Numbered from the stretch's first letter, positions 8,532 to 17,459 are shown. The stretch is 50,744 nucleotides of DNA from an uncultured Hyphomicrobiales bacterium (GCA_903892675.1 CAITJJ010000242.1:1-50744), one strand, 5' to 3'. Notes: generated from the sequence alone by a model not told the origin. Program-made: numbers and translations.

Positions 8532-10145
8532 ATGTTCGAGGTCGTAAACCAGCCGCCGCCGCTCGAGCCCTATAATCTGTTCGCCAGTGACATCGTGCTG
8601 CGCGAGGCGGTGCGGCGCGAGCAGGCCGAATGGGCTGAAGGCGGTCTCAACGCGCTCGGCGTTACGCTTGGCAAACCCGAAACCGTCCAACTTGGCTTCG
8701 ACGCCAACAAAAACCCGCCAGTTCTGCGCACGCTCGACCGCTATGGCCACCGGCTCGACGAGGTCGAGTTTCATCCCGCCTGGCACGAATTGCTCGGGCT
8801 TGCCTTGCGCGCCGGCCTGCATTCGAGTCCGTGGGCGCATCCGCAAGCCGGCGCGCATGTCGCGCGCGCCGCCGGCACTTATATGCTCAACCAGATAGAG
8901 AGCGGCGTTTATTGTCCGGTCGCCATGACCTATGGCTCGGTGCCGACCTTACGCCAAACGCCGGAGGTCGCTGCGCATTGGCTGCCGAAGATTTATGGGC
9001 GCGATTACGACAAACGCTTCGTACCGTTGAAGGATAAAACGGCCGCGCTTGTCGGCATGGGCATGACCGAGAACCAGGGCGGCTCCGACCTGCGCACCAA
9101 TACGACGCGCGCCGAACCGGCCGGCGATGGCTCGTATCGCCTGCACGGTCACAAATGGTTCATGTCGGCGCCGATGTGCGACGCTTTTCTGGTGCTGGCG
9201 CAGTCCGCCAGGGGCCTGAGCTGTTTCCTGCTGCCGCGCTGGACGCCGGATGGAGAGCGCAATGGCATCCACATTGTCCGGCTCAAGGACAAGCTCGGCA
9301 ACAAGTCAAACGCTTCGAGTGAGGTCGAGTTCGCCGGCGCCTATGCACACTTGATCGGCGAAGAAGGCCGCGGCATCCCGACGATCATCGAGATGGGCAA
9401 TTACACGCGGCTCGATTGCTGCATTGGTTCGTCGTCGCTGATGCGGCAGGCGGTGGCGCAGGCGATCCATCACGCGCGTCATCGCACAGTGTTTCAGAAG
9501 AAGCTCATTGATCAGCCATTGATGACCAATGTTCTGGCCGATCTGGCGCTCGAATCGGAAGCGGCGGCGGTGCTGACGTTCCGGCTGGCGCGCGCCTATG
9601 ATGAGGAGGGCGAGACCGCGCAAGTATTCCGCCGCGTGCTGACGCCGGCGGCGAAGTTCTGGATCTGCAAGCGCACGCCAATGGTGACGCTGGAGGCGAT
9701 GGAGGTGCTCGGCGGCTCGGGCTACATTGAGGAAAGCATCATGCCGCGGCTGTACCGCGAAGCGCCGGTCAACTCGATTTGGGAAGGTTCAGGCAACGTC
9801 ATGTGCCTCGACGTGCTGCGCGCCATCGGCCGCACCGCAAATGCCGCCGCCGTCTTGCATCAGGAACTCGACGGTAGCGGCGAGCCGCGCCTGAAGGCGT
9901 TCGTCGGAAAGCTTGAAACCCGCCTGAACACTGCCGACCGCAACGACGAATCCCAGGCGCGGCTATTGGTCCGCGATCTGGTGCTGGGCTTGCAGGCCGC
10001 GCTCCTCATCAAGCATGCGCCGCCCGCGGTCGCAGACGCCTTTTGTGCGTCGCGGCTGACCGGCGAGAATGGCGGCGCTTTCGGCACGCTGCCGCGCGGT
10101 TGCGACCTTCGCGTCATTGCCGAGCGGGCGTCGCCGCTTCACTAA
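8532..10145 (+). CDS. aidB: AidB-type acyl-CoA dehydrogenase family protein
   Basis: A 537-residue protein with collinear similarity to E. coli AidB (541 residues), a flavoprotein of the acyl-CoA dehydrogenase superfamily linked to the alkylation (Ada) response, with DNA-binding ability and weak dehydrogenase activity. Matching blocks include the N-terminal VNQPPPLEPYNLFASD, IGMGMTE-like VGMGMTENQGGSDLRTNTTRAE (about 175-196), HGHKWFMSAP, LKDKLGNKSNASSEVEF, EAMEVLGGSGYIEES and NSIWEGSGNVMCLDVLR. The C-terminal DNA-binding part is present. No ada gene is nearby. Translation may be held back by the hairpin over its ribosome site. Confidence 0.92.
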   Translation: MFEVVNQPPPLEPYNLFASDIVLREAVRREQAEWAEGGLNALGVTLGKPETVQLGFDANKNPPVLRTLDRYGHRLDEVEFHPAWHELLGLALRAGLHSSPWAHPQAGAHVARAAGTYMLNQIESGVYCPVAMTYGSVPTLRQTPEVAAHWLPKIYGRDYDKRFVPLKDKTAALVGMGMTENQGGSDLRTNTTRAEPAGDGSYRLHGHKWFMSAPMCDAFLVLAQSARGLSCFLLPRWTPDGERNGIHIVRLKDKLGNKSNASSEVEFAGAYAHLIGEEGRGIPTIIEMGNYTRLDCCIGSSSLMRQAVAQAIHHARHRTVFQKKLIDQPLMTNVLADLALESEAAAVLTFRLARAYDEEGETAQVFRRVLTPAAKFWICKRTPMVTLEAMEVLGGSGYIEESIMPRLYREAPVNSIWEGSGNVMCLDVLRAIGRTANAAAVLHQELDGSGEPRLKAFVGKLETRLNTADRNDESQARLLVRDLVLGLQAALLIKHAPPAVADAFCASRLTGENGGAFGTLPRGCDLRVIAERASPLH

Positions 10146-10151
10146 GTTGCG

Positions 10152-10550
10152 TCAGAGTTTCCCGAACACCGCCAGCGCCAGCACTGCCTGCGCCAGAAAG
10201 CCGACCGTGAAGGCCAATGTGCGCAGCACCGGAATGCCCAGCACATAGACGATGACATGGGCCAATCGAGCCCAGAAATAGACCGCGCAGGCGATCGTCG
10301 TGCTCATGGTCGAATGGCCCTGCGTGTCCAGGATCAGCACCAGGGTTGCGAACACCACCAGGTTCTCGACCGCGTTTGAGTGCGCGAAATAAAGCCGCTG
10401 CGCCCAGGGGCTTTGCGGCTTGTCGTTGCGCGACGGATTGGCCATGGCGCCGATCACGCCGCGTACCATGATGCGGTCCAGTATATAGGGAATCCACAAG
10501 ATCCCGGTCAGGATCACCGTCAGCGTCAGCCATAAAACTTCGCGCGTCAT
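10152..10550 (-). CDS. MAPEG family membrane protein
   Basis: A 132-residue protein with four predicted membrane helices, of the MAPEG family (eicosanoid and glutathione metabolism; PF01124). The family marks are the polar loop R-x-x-x-AHSNAVENLVVF near 62-74, where E and N are the usual glutathione-site residues, and FWARLAHVIVYVLGIPVLRTLAF near 98-120. Bacterial members are of uncertain function. The ATG at 10550 is preferred because GGGAGACGACG stands before it; a start 7 codons upstream is possible. It converges on aidB with a 6-base gap. Confidence 0.8.
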   Translation of the reverse strand: MTREVLWLTLTVILTGILWIPYILDRIMVRGVIGAMANPSRNDKPQSPWAQRLYFAHSNAVENLVVFATLVLILDTQGHSTMSTTIACAVYFWARLAHVIVYVLGIPVLRTLAFTVGFLAQAVLALAVFGKL

Positions 10551-10726
10551 CGTCGTCTCCCTGAAACCCATTGCTTATCGGTGACGTTTGTCACCTGAGA
10601 CTAACCGATCCCGGCGCGCAGGGCTATTGGCGGCGGCGGTCAAAGGGCCGGCAAGCCGGTTGTGCCGGTTTGGCCGGGGCCGTAAAAGGGGCAATCAACG
10701 CCCTCGTAACAAGTGGATTCGAACCG

Positions 10727-11284
10727 ATGAGCGCGACCGAGGCAAAGGCGCCGAACACTTCGCCGCCGATCGACCCCGCATTATTCCGGCGGGTCATGGG
10801 TTCCTTTACGACCGGCGTTACCGTCATTACTGCCGAAGCAGACGACGACGTGCGTGGCATGACCGCCAATGCCTTCATGTCCGGCTCGCTGGCGCCGCCG
10901 CTCTGTATCATTTCAGTGGCCAAAAAAGCCCGCATGCATGAGCTTTTGGAAAAGGCCGGCCATTTCGGCGTCAGCATGCTGGCGCGCGGTCAGGAGGGGG
11001 TTAGCCAGCATTTCGCCCGGCAGGGCGCCACCGAACCGGACGTGAGCTTCGAACATATCGAGGGCATTCCGGTGCTGGCGGGCGTGAGCGCTTCGCTCGC
11101 CGCCGAAATCGACACGCGGCACGACTGCGGCGATCACAGTTTGTTCATCGGCCGCGTCGTCGGGCTGCGTGAATTCGGCCTGGCGCCTTTGGTCTACCAC
11201 GCCGGCAAATACGCGACGCTGCATTACAAGAAGGAAGTTCCGGCCGACCCGGCGATCGACTTCTGGGAGCTAGAACACGACTGA
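10727..11284 (+). CDS. Flavin reductase family protein (FMN-binding split barrel)
   Basis: A 185-residue protein of the HpaC/flavin reductase-like domain family (PF01613). It would use NAD(P)H to reduce free FMN or FAD for a partner monooxygenase. The domain starts at PALFRRVMGSFTTGVTVIT (about 18-36). It continues with GMTANAFMSGSLAPPLCIISV, the flavin-binding core, and ends with GDHSLFIGRVVGL and PLVYHAGKYATL. No partner oxygenase is adjacent. ATG 10727 begins a family-length protein; an upstream extension to 10571 has no family similarity. Its stop overlaps the convergent exporter gene by 15 bases. Confidence 0.88.
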   Translation: MSATEAKAPNTSPPIDPALFRRVMGSFTTGVTVITAEADDDVRGMTANAFMSGSLAPPLCIISVAKKARMHELLEKAGHFGVSMLARGQEGVSQHFARQGATEPDVSFEHIEGIPVLAGVSASLAAEIDTRHDCGDHSLFIGRVVGLREFGLAPLVYHAGKYATLHYKKEVPADPAIDFWELEHD

Positions 11285-12055
11285 GCGGATGACGACATAA
11301 AGTCCGACCGCGATGACGATGCCGGAAAACGTGCGCGCCAGCGCATTCTTGTGGCCGGAAAGGTGCCGCGCCAGCCTTGTGCCGAACAGCCCGCCGAACG
11401 CGCCGCCGATCACGAACAATCCGGCAAGTGGCCAGTCGATCAGACCAGACCAGGCATAGCTTGCCGCGGTGGTCAGACCGAACGCGGTGACCGAGACCAG
11501 CGACGAGCCGATTGCGTTGATAAGCGGCATGGCGGTGGCGCCGATCAGCCCTGGCACGATCAGAAAACCGCCGCCGATGCCGAAAAAGCCGGACAGCGCG
11601 CCGACCAAAAGGCCCGTGCCAACCAGCAGCGGCAACAAGGTCGGCATGCTGGCGCGGGTCAGCGCGACATCGGGATTGCCGCCGGACTTGCGCGGCCGCA
11701 GCATGACTAAGCCAATGACGATCATGAGGACGCCGAACAAGGTCAACAGGCGGGCGCCATCGACCATCTTGCCGAGTTGCGCGCCACCGGCCGCGCCGGC
11801 GATGCCGGATAGTGCGAACACCACCGCGCACGGCCATTTGACTGTTTGAGCGCGCGCATGGCCGGCGAGGTTGGTGAGAGCGCTGGCAGCAACTGCGATG
11901 GCGCTGGTGCCGATGGCGACATGCGGCGACGATACGCCGACGACATAGACCAGCAACGGCACCGCCAGGATCGAGCCGCCGCCGCCCACAAGGCCGAGCG
12001 TGAAACCGACCAGGCTTCCCGATCCGATCGACAGCAGGGCTTGCAACATGCTCAT
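11270..12055 (-). CDS. TauE/SafE family sulfite/anion exporter
   Basis: A 261-residue membrane protein (about 8 helices) of the TauE/SafE (PF01925) family, which exports sulfite, sulfoacetate or other small anions. The two repeats each start with a glycine-rich loop: GFTLGLVGGGGSILAVPLLVYV near 16-37 and GALSGFFGIGGGFLIVPGLIG near 145-165. Its ATG overlaps the rhodanese stop by 4 bases (ATGA), so the two are translationally coupled in a leftward ArsR-rhodanese-SafE operon. In sulfide-detoxification operons this exporter is thought to remove sulfite made by persulfide dioxygenase. Confidence 0.9.
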   Translation of the reverse strand: MSMLQALLSIGSGSLVGFTLGLVGGGGSILAVPLLVYVVGVSSPHVAIGTSAIAVAASALTNLAGHARAQTVKWPCAVVFALSGIAGAAGGAQLGKMVDGARLLTLFGVLMIVIGLVMLRPRKSGGNPDVALTRASMPTLLPLLVGTGLLVGALSGFFGIGGGFLIVPGLIGATAMPLINAIGSSLVSVTAFGLTTAASYAWSGLIDWPLAGLFVIGGAFGGLFGTRLARHLSGHKNALARTFSGIVIAVGLYVVIRSVVF

Positions 12056-12609
12056 TTGGCGGCGGCTGGCGTCGCGACGGTTTGTGCGCGCGTGTTCCAC
12101 GGCATCACGCCGAGGACGCGCGCCATGCCGCAGAAGCCGGTGACGCCGGCAATCAGCAAACCTGCGCCGACGACGCCTGACAAAGCGTAGAAGCCGGGCA
12201 AGACGAGGGCGCCCAGCACGACGCCAATCAGCACCAGGCTGCCAGCGCCGATCTGCACCTGCCGCATGATGTCGATGGGTTGGCTCGCATCGAGCGAGAC
12301 CGGCAGGCCGGCTTTCTTCCAGGCATCGAGGCCGCCTTCGAGAATGAAGGTTTCGCAGGTTTGCGGCGCGGCGCTCGCCAGCCGCGCGGCGTTGCCTTTG
12401 GTGCGCGCGCCGGAGCGGCAATGGAAAATCAGTACGTCGTCGCCGGGGCGCGCCGGGTTGCCGGCATCGATGCGGCTGAGCGCATGATGACGCGCTCCGG
12501 GGATGCGCTCGCGGGCGTGTTCGTCGGTTTCGCGAATGTCGATCAGCACGGCGCCGTCGCGGACCAGTTCGGCAGCGCGTGGCGGAGACACGGTTTTCAA
12601 GTTGGACAT
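12052..12609 (-). CDS. Rhodanese domain protein with DUF2892 membrane tail
   Basis: A 185-residue fusion. Residues 5-115 are a rhodanese domain: LIDIRETDEHARERIPGARH, then the active-site loop with Cys64 in IFHCRSGART, which would carry sulfane sulfur as a persulfide. Residues about 120-175 are two membrane helices of the DUF2892 type (VLIGVVLGALVLPGFYALSG and FCGMARVLGVMPWN). The enzyme would transfer sulfur at the inner membrane, feeding or draining persulfide for the divergent persulfide dioxygenase. AGAGGAAAG precedes the ATG at 12609. It lies 28 bases after the ArsR gene. Confidence 0.9.
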   Translation of the reverse strand: MSNLKTVSPPRAAELVRDGAVLIDIRETDEHARERIPGARHHALSRIDAGNPARPGDDVLIFHCRSGARTKGNAARLASAAPQTCETFILEGGLDAWKKAGLPVSLDASQPIDIMRQVQIGAGSLVLIGVVLGALVLPGFYALSGVVGAGLLIAGVTGFCGMARVLGVMPWNTRAQTVATPAAAK

Positions 12610-12637
12610 GGGTGTCGTCTTTCCTCTTGGTTTTGGT

Positions 12638-12976
12638 TCAGGGGCAGTAAATGTCTTTGAGCAGCGCGAGCAGGCGCGCCGCGTTCTTGTCGGCGATACG
12701 GTAGTAAATGGTCTGCGCATCGCGCCGCGTCGCGAGCAGGCCGTCATCGCGCATCTTGCCGAGGTGCTGCGACAGTGCAGACTGGCTCAACTCGCCGGCG
12801 TCCACCAAGGCGGTCACTGACATTTCGCCGGCCATCGCCAGCCGGCACAGGATCAGCAACCGGTTCTCGTTGGCGAGCAGCTTCAAAAGTGCTGCGGCTT
12901 CGCCAGCCTTGCGCTCAAGCTCGGCCATTCCCTTACCGGCGACGACGGCTTCGCGCCGGGCGGTTTTCGCGGTCAT
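12638..12976 (-). CDS. ArsR/SmtB family repressor, BigR/SqrR-like
   Basis: A 112-residue winged helix-turn-helix regulator. The recognition region SQSALSQHLGKMRDDGLLATRRDAQTIYYRI is at about 64-93. Two cysteines occur, C44 in LLILCRLA and C111 in DIYCP. These are the positions used by BigR and SqrR, which form a disulfide or tetrasulfide with persulfides and then release DNA (known for those proteins, inferred here). The operon downstream and the divergent persulfide dioxygenase fit sulfide/persulfide control. The start at 12976 is preferred to an upstream TTG because family members start there. Spacing of the cysteines is 67, against 66 in the second ArsR protein at 25993. Confidence 0.88.
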   Translation of the reverse strand: MTAKTARREAVVAGKGMAELERKAGEAAALLKLLANENRLLILCRLAMAGEMSVTALVDAGELSQSALSQHLGKMRDDGLLATRRDAQTIYYRIADKNAARLLALLKDIYCP

Positions 12977-12990
12977 CGGAAATCTCCGTG

Positions 12991-13025
12991 AATAAGATAT
13001 TGCTAAATTAGTGATTGCTAATATG
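12991..13025. promoter_or_regulatory. Candidate ArsR operator between the repressor and the persulfide dioxygenase gene
   Basis: The 90-base divergent gap is A/T-rich. It holds a direct repeat ATTGCTAA at 12999-13006 and 13014-13021 (15-base period) and, overlapping the first copy, a palindrome CTAAATTAG at 13003-13011. The position covers both likely promoters. No ATTC-N8-GAAT repeat is present here, unlike the sox promoters. Confidence 0.5.
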
Positions 13026-13066
13026 TAAGTCAAGTCCAAATGGTGAAGGCTATACGGAGAAAGATC

Positions 13067-13948
13067 ATGACCAGCCCCTCAAAGTCGCAAATGCGGGCAT
13101 TTTTCGACGACCCGACCAATACCGTCAGCTACCTGGTGTGGGATTTGGCGACCATGGAAGGCGCGGTGATCGACCCCGTACTCGACTACGACTTCCGCAG
13201 CGGCAAGGCATCGATGACGTCGGCGGATGCCATTCTCTCGTATGCCGGCAAGCTTGGCGTCAAGATTACACAGGTGCTGGAAACCCATGCGCATGCCGAT
13301 CATCTGTCGGGCGCGCCCTATATCAAGCTGAAGACTGGCGCTAGGGTTTCGATCGGCGAACATATCCGCGACGTGCAGCGCATCTTCCGGCCGGTGTTCA
13401 ATGCGGTCGACGTGTCGGGCGACGGTTCCGAGTTCGATCATTTGTTCAAGGACGGCGAACGCTTCAAGATCGGCACGCTCGACGGCGAGGTCATTCATAC
13501 GCCCGGCCATACGCCGGCCTGCGTGTCGTACAGAATCGGCGACGCCGTCTTTGTCGGCGACACGATGTTCATGCCGGACTACGGCACGGCGCGCGCCGAC
13601 TTTCCCGGCGGAGATGCTCGCGCGCTGTACCGGTCGATCCAGCGCATTCTGTCGCTGCCGGCGGAGACGCGGCTGTTCATGTGTCACGACTACAAGGCGC
13701 CGGGCCGTGACGCCTATGCCTGGGAAACAACGGTCGGCGAGGAGCGGGCGCGCAACGTGCATGTGCATCAAGGTGTCAGCGAGGACGAGTTCGTCGCCAT
13801 GCGCACCAAGCGTGATGCGAATCTTGCTGCGCCGCTGCTATTGCTGCCGTCGATCCAGGTCAACATTCGTGCCGGCAAGTTTCCGCCGGCGGAAGTCGAT
13901 GGGGTGCACTATCTGAAGGTACCGATCAGAATAGCGGAGCGGATTTGA
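13067..13948 (+). CDS. Persulfide dioxygenase-like MBL-fold protein (ETHE1/Blh family)
   Basis: A 293-residue metallo-beta-lactamase-fold protein. The iron-binding motif is H74-A-H76-A-D78-H79, followed by the third His in HTPGHTPACVSY and the bridging Asp in FVGDTMFMPDYGTARADFPGGD, a stretch characteristic of persulfide dioxygenases. These oxidise glutathione persulfide to sulfite. CMCHDYKAPGR-like MCHDYKAPGRD supplies the last His. It is divergent from ArsR, rhodanese and SafE genes, the standard bigR-type arrangement; sulfite made here would leave through SafE. ATG 13067 follows ACGGAGAAAG; an upstream ATG at 13040 has no ribosome site. Confidence 0.9.
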   Translation: MTSPSKSQMRAFFDDPTNTVSYLVWDLATMEGAVIDPVLDYDFRSGKASMTSADAILSYAGKLGVKITQVLETHAHADHLSGAPYIKLKTGARVSIGEHIRDVQRIFRPVFNAVDVSGDGSEFDHLFKDGERFKIGTLDGEVIHTPGHTPACVSYRIGDAVFVGDTMFMPDYGTARADFPGGDARALYRSIQRILSLPAETRLFMCHDYKAPGRDAYAWETTVGEERARNVHVHQGVSEDEFVAMRTKRDANLAAPLLLLPSIQVNIRAGKFPPAEVDGVHYLKVPIRIAERI

Positions 13949-14113
13949 CGTTCGCGACCCGGTTGCCGCGATCATCCTATGCGAGCGCCAAATCCAATGC
14001 GCCACTAGCATCAACAACTTGCTAGTAGTCCTTTGATTCCAACATTTGCAAAATTGGCTCCGCAGATGGGATGCGATGTTAGAATCGGACCGCAAGCGTC
14101 GTGACGTGAAAGA

Positions 14114-14146
14114 GGCCGGAGCGATCCGGCCATTTTCATTTCATTT
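14114..14146 (+). terminator. Rho-independent terminator with GCGA tetraloop
   Basis: GGCCGGA (14114-14120) and TCCGGCC (14125-14131) close a GCGA loop of the stable GNRA type, followed by ATTTTCATTTCATTTT. It is 165 bases past the persulfide dioxygenase stop. A second inverted repeat ACTAGCA/TGCTAGT (14004-14010, 14020-14026) lies between. The rest of the 282-base gap to the next gene shows no gene. Confidence 0.7.
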
Positions 14147-14230
14147 TCCTTTGTCATGCGGCTTGCTATTTATGAGAGCAATCCGAGATAATGCCACCTT
14201 TGTGCATTTCGACGTTTGGGGGGGGCGGAT

Positions 14231-15532
14231 ATGCCGAATACGCTGGTGTTGATTCATGGCTATTCCGATGAGGGAAACTCATTTGCGAAATGGCACGAGC
14301 GCCTGAAAGACCGCTACGAAAAGACCGAAGAAATTTGCATTTGCGATTACGTTTCCCTCACCAACGAAGTGACGATCAAGGATCTCGCCGAGGGATTCGA
14401 CCTCGCCTTGAAGGCAAGGGCGGGCCTGAAGAGGAATGAACCCTTTGACGCCATCGTGCATTCGACGGGTATGCTGGTCATTCGCTCCTGGTTGACGACC
14501 TATCCGAAACGCAGAGATCGCCTTAAGCACCTCATCGGCATCGCGCCGGCGACATTCGGCTCGCCGTTGGCGAAAAAGGGCCGAAGCTGGATTGGCGCTG
14601 TCTTCAAGGGCAATAAGGATCTTGGTCCGGATTTTCTGGAATCGGGTGATCTCATTCTCGACGCGCTTGAACTGGCGAGCCCGTTCACCTGGGACCTTGC
14701 TGAAAAAGACATGCTCGGCGAGGTCGAGTATTATGGCGAGACCTCCGGCACGCCGTTTGTCCATATTTTCTGCGGTACCGAGGAGTATGGCGGTTTGCGG
14801 AGGGCCGTCAGCACGCCGGGCACGGATGGGACGGTGCGCCAAGCGGGCGCCGGATTCAACGTTCGAAAAATTGTCCTCGATTTGACAAAAAATCAGTCCG
14901 TTCTCGATCCGGATAAGAAGAAGGGCGTCAAGCGTTGGCGCTTGGACGACTGGAGACACAACGACAAACCCGTTCATCTAGTGGACGGGATGAACCACGG
15001 CACTATTCTCACAGAGCCGACCGAAGAATTGGTTGGGCTGGTTCGCGACGCCCTCGATGTCGGTAGCGCGTCGTCGTTCAAAGCGTGGCTCGCAAAGGCG
15101 AATGCCGGCAAGCGGATCAATAAATGCGAAGAGCTATGGCAGCAATTCATTGTGCGTGCCTACGACGAGCGTAACGATCCGATCACCGATTATAATCTGC
15201 AGCTTTTCACCGAGCAGACCGATGCGGCAGGCAAGCGTGTGAAGGCATTCGATAAAAACGTTGATGTCTACAGCAAGGACCAGAGTTGCCGCGCCTTCCT
15301 TGTCGATCTCAAGAAGGTTCCCCTGGGCAGCTCGCTTTGGCTCAGCGTCATGGCGTCATCCGGATCAACGTATGTCTATTATGAGGGTCATATTGCCGAC
15401 GACGACGCCACGGTCGGCCAGGTGACGTCGCGCCGCACGACAGATGCATGGCTGGATCTGTCCGGCTTTTCAAAAAGCGGGCGACGGCTTCCTGTCGCCT
15501 TACACCACCACACTTGTGGAATTGTATCTTGA
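14231..15532 (+). CDS. Alpha/beta hydrolase, lipase-like, C-terminus frameshifted
   Basis: As read, 433 residues. The N-terminal VLIHGYSDEGNSF (about 6-18) is the oxyanion-hole motif of alpha/beta hydrolases. S78 in VHSTGMLV would be the nucleophile, D199 in GTDGTVRQAGA the acid and H256 in DGMNHGTI the base; this triad is my reading of motifs. No signal peptide is seen. The last 17 or so residues (GRRLPVALHHHTCGIVS) look out of frame: a one-base shift near 15472-15481 restores a natural C-terminus ending at 15569 (separate entry). Start: ATG 14231 follows a run of eight G's; a TTG at 14216 is also in frame. It is flanked by terminators, so it is a lone gene. The substrate is unknown. Confidence 0.75.
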   Translation: MPNTLVLIHGYSDEGNSFAKWHERLKDRYEKTEEICICDYVSLTNEVTIKDLAEGFDLALKARAGLKRNEPFDAIVHSTGMLVIRSWLTTYPKRRDRLKHLIGIAPATFGSPLAKKGRSWIGAVFKGNKDLGPDFLESGDLILDALELASPFTWDLAEKDMLGEVEYYGETSGTPFVHIFCGTEEYGGLRRAVSTPGTDGTVRQAGAGFNVRKIVLDLTKNQSVLDPDKKKGVKRWRLDDWRHNDKPVHLVDGMNHGTILTEPTEELVGLVRDALDVGSASSFKAWLAKANAGKRINKCEELWQQFIVRAYDERNDPITDYNLQLFTEQTDAAGKRVKAFDKNVDVYSKDQSCRAFLVDLKKVPLGSSLWLSVMASSGSTYVYYEGHIADDDATVGQVTSRRTTDAWLDLSGFSKSGRRLPVALHHHTCGIVS

Positions 15533-15569
15533 CCGCGAACCGACCGATAAACTGGTGCGCTTGCGATAG
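15479..15569 (+). other. Displaced C-terminal coding segment of the alpha/beta hydrolase
   Basis: In the +1 frame relative to the gene, this stretch reads GDGFLSPYTTTLVELYLDR and then EPTDKLVRLR, ending in TAG at 15567-15569. That is 13 bases before the convergent phaC stop. It has protein-like composition, unlike the His-rich tail of the main frame. One surplus base in the A5 run (15472-15476) or in GGG (15479-15481) would explain it, giving a 445-residue product. Confidence 0.6.
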
Positions 15570-15581
15570 CGGAGCGAGCGA

Positions 15582-17459
15582 TTAATCTTTCGCCTTCACG
15601 AACGAGCCCGGCGCGTCTTCGATGGGCGTCAATTTGCCGCCGCCTATTGTGCGCGCCGGTACCGTCTTGGCGTTCAGGCTCTTGATCCAGTCGAGCCAGT
15701 CCGGCCACCAGGAACCGGGGTGTTCGGTCGCGGTCTTTCTCCACGCTTCGACGTCGGAGCCGGTTGGCGCGTCGCCGGTCCAGTATTGATATTTCGGTTT
15801 CACCGGCGGATTGACTACGCCGGCGATATGACCGGAACCCGCCAGCACATACTTCACCGGCCCGCCGAAAAACTGCGAACCGTGCAGCACCGATTTCGCC
15901 GGCGCGATATGGTCTTCGCGGGTGGCGAGATTGTAGATCGGCACTTTCACTTTTTTCAGGTTGAGCTTGATACCGCCGATCTCCATTTCGCCTTTGGTCA
16001 GGCGGTTGTTGAGATAGCAGTTGCGCAGATAAAATGAATGATTGGCTGCCGGCATGCGGGTCGCGTCCGAATTCCAGTAAAGAATGTCGAACGGGTAGGG
16101 TTTCTTGCCGCGCAGATAATTGTTGACCACGTAGGGCCAGATCAGATCGTTCGAGCGCAGCATGTTGAAGGTGTTGGCCATGCGCGAGGCCTCCAGATAG
16201 CCCTGTTCCTTCATATGTGCTTCGAGCTGCTGGATGCGTTCTTCGTCGACGAATACTTTCAGGTCGCCCGAATATGTAAAGTCGACCTGCGCCGCGAACA
16301 TGGTGGCGGAGATCGCGCGATTTTTTCTTTTGGCGGCGAGATAGGCGAGTGTGATCGATAGAAGCGTGCCGCCGACGCAATAGCCGATGGTGTGAATCTT
16401 TTTCTCGCCCGTAACGGTCTCGATGGCGTCCATCGCCGCGATCGGGCCTTCCGTCATATATTGTTCAAAGCTTTTCGAAGCGAGGTGAAAGTCAGGATTG
16501 ACCCATGAAATCACGAACACCGTCATGCCCTGGTCGACACACCATTTGATGAACGACTTCTCCGGCGTCAGGTCGAGAATGTAGAATTTGTTGATCCACG
16601 GCGGCACAATAAGGAGTGGTACTTTGAGAACGTCCTTGGTAGCCGCCTCGTATTGGATCAACTGCATCAGGTCGTTCTGGAAGATGACCTTGCCCGGCGT
16701 CAGAGCCAGGTTGCGGCCGACGGCGAAGTTGCCGGGGTCGGACTGGCGGATCTTGAGATTGCCGTGGCCGGCTTCGATATCCTCGCCCAACATGTGCATG
16801 CCGCGCACGAGGTTCTCCGCGTTCGACGATAATGTCTCGCGCAGCAGCTCCGGATTGGTCAAAACGAAATTCGACGGCGAAATCGCATTGGTGATCTGGC
16901 GGACGTAAAACTCGGCCTTCTGGCGGGTGTGCTCGTCAACGCCTTCGGCGTCCTTGACCAGCTTTTCGCCCCAATGGGTCGTCAGCAGATAGGCTTGCTT
17001 GAGAAAGTCGAAAAACTGGTTCTGCGACCATTCCGGGTCGGCGAAACGCTTGTCGCGTGGATCGGATTGCACAGCCGGTTCAGCCGGTTCGCCGGCCATG
17101 CGCTTGACCGTCGAGGCCCATAAATCGAGATAGGCGCGGCCCAGGCTTGATTGCAGTTCGAACGAGCGCTTTGGATCGGACAGCCAATACTCGGCGACCT
17201 GGCCGACGGTCTTGACTACTTCAGTAACGTCCTCGGACATCTCGTCTTTGAGTTTGCCCTGCTCGCGCGGCTTCATGTAGGCCGCGACCGCCTTGCCGCC
17301 TTCCTCGATCACGCGGGCCAGATTGCGAGCGAACAGCTCAACATCGACGGTGCGGGCTTTGGCGGGTTCGGCGGCCGGCGCAGGCGGAGCGCCGGACCCC
17401 GTCGCAACCGTGAGCGGGGCCGTTGAATCGGCCTTCAATTCGGTCTTGGTTTTTTCCAT
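15582..17459 (-). CDS. phaC: Class I poly(3-hydroxyalkanoate) synthase
   Basis: A 625-residue PhaC, which polymerises (R)-3-hydroxyacyl-CoA into storage polyester on the granule surface. An Ala/Pro-rich leader (about 1-38) precedes the N-terminal domain. The alpha/beta-hydrolase core has the lipase-like box G-Y-C361-V-G-G with the catalytic cysteine. [11 protein letters not shown] carries the Asp, and [13 protein letters not shown] the His. [15 protein letters not shown] and ISWVNPD are class I marks. The single subunit and length indicate class I rather than the PhaEC or PhaRC types. No phaR or phasin gene adjoins. It is divergent from the small lipoprotein gene and converges on the hydrolase. 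Confidence 0.97.
   Translation of the reverse strand: MEKTKTELKADSTAPLTVATGSGAPPAPAAEPAKARTVDVELFARNLARVIEEGGKAVAAYMKPREQGKLKDEMSEDVTEVVKTVGQVAEYWLSDPKRSFELQSSLGRAYLDLWASTVKRMAGEPAEPAVQSDPRDKRFADPEWSQNQFFDFLKQAYLLTTHWGEKLVKDAEGVDEHTRQKAEFYVRQITNAISPSNFVLTNPELLRETLSSNAENLVRGMHMLGEDIEAGHGNLKIRQSDPGNFAVGRNLALTPGKVIFQNDLMQLIQYEAATKDVLKVPLLIVPPWINKFYILDLTPEKSFIKWCVDQGMTVFVISWVNPDFHLASKSFEQYMTEGPIAAMDAIETVTGEKKIHTIGYCVGGTLLSITLAYLAAKRKNRAISATMFAAQVDFTYSGDLKVFVDEERIQQLEAHMKEQGYLEASRMANTFNMLRSNDLIWPYVVNNYLRGKKPYPFDILYWNSDATRMPAANHSFYLRNCYLNNRLTKGEMEIGGIKLNLKKVKVPIYNLATREDHIAPAKSVLHGSQFFGGPVKYVLAGSGHIAGVVNPPVKPKYQYWTGDAPTGSDVEAWRKTATEHPGSWWPDWLDWIKSLNAKTVPARTIGGGKLTPIEDAPGSFVKAKD

Noticed and set aside
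10715-10725. GGATTCGAACC, a tRNA T-loop-like string before the flavin reductase gene
   Set aside because: No acceptor stem, anticodon arm or CCA can be built around it on either strand; probably chance.
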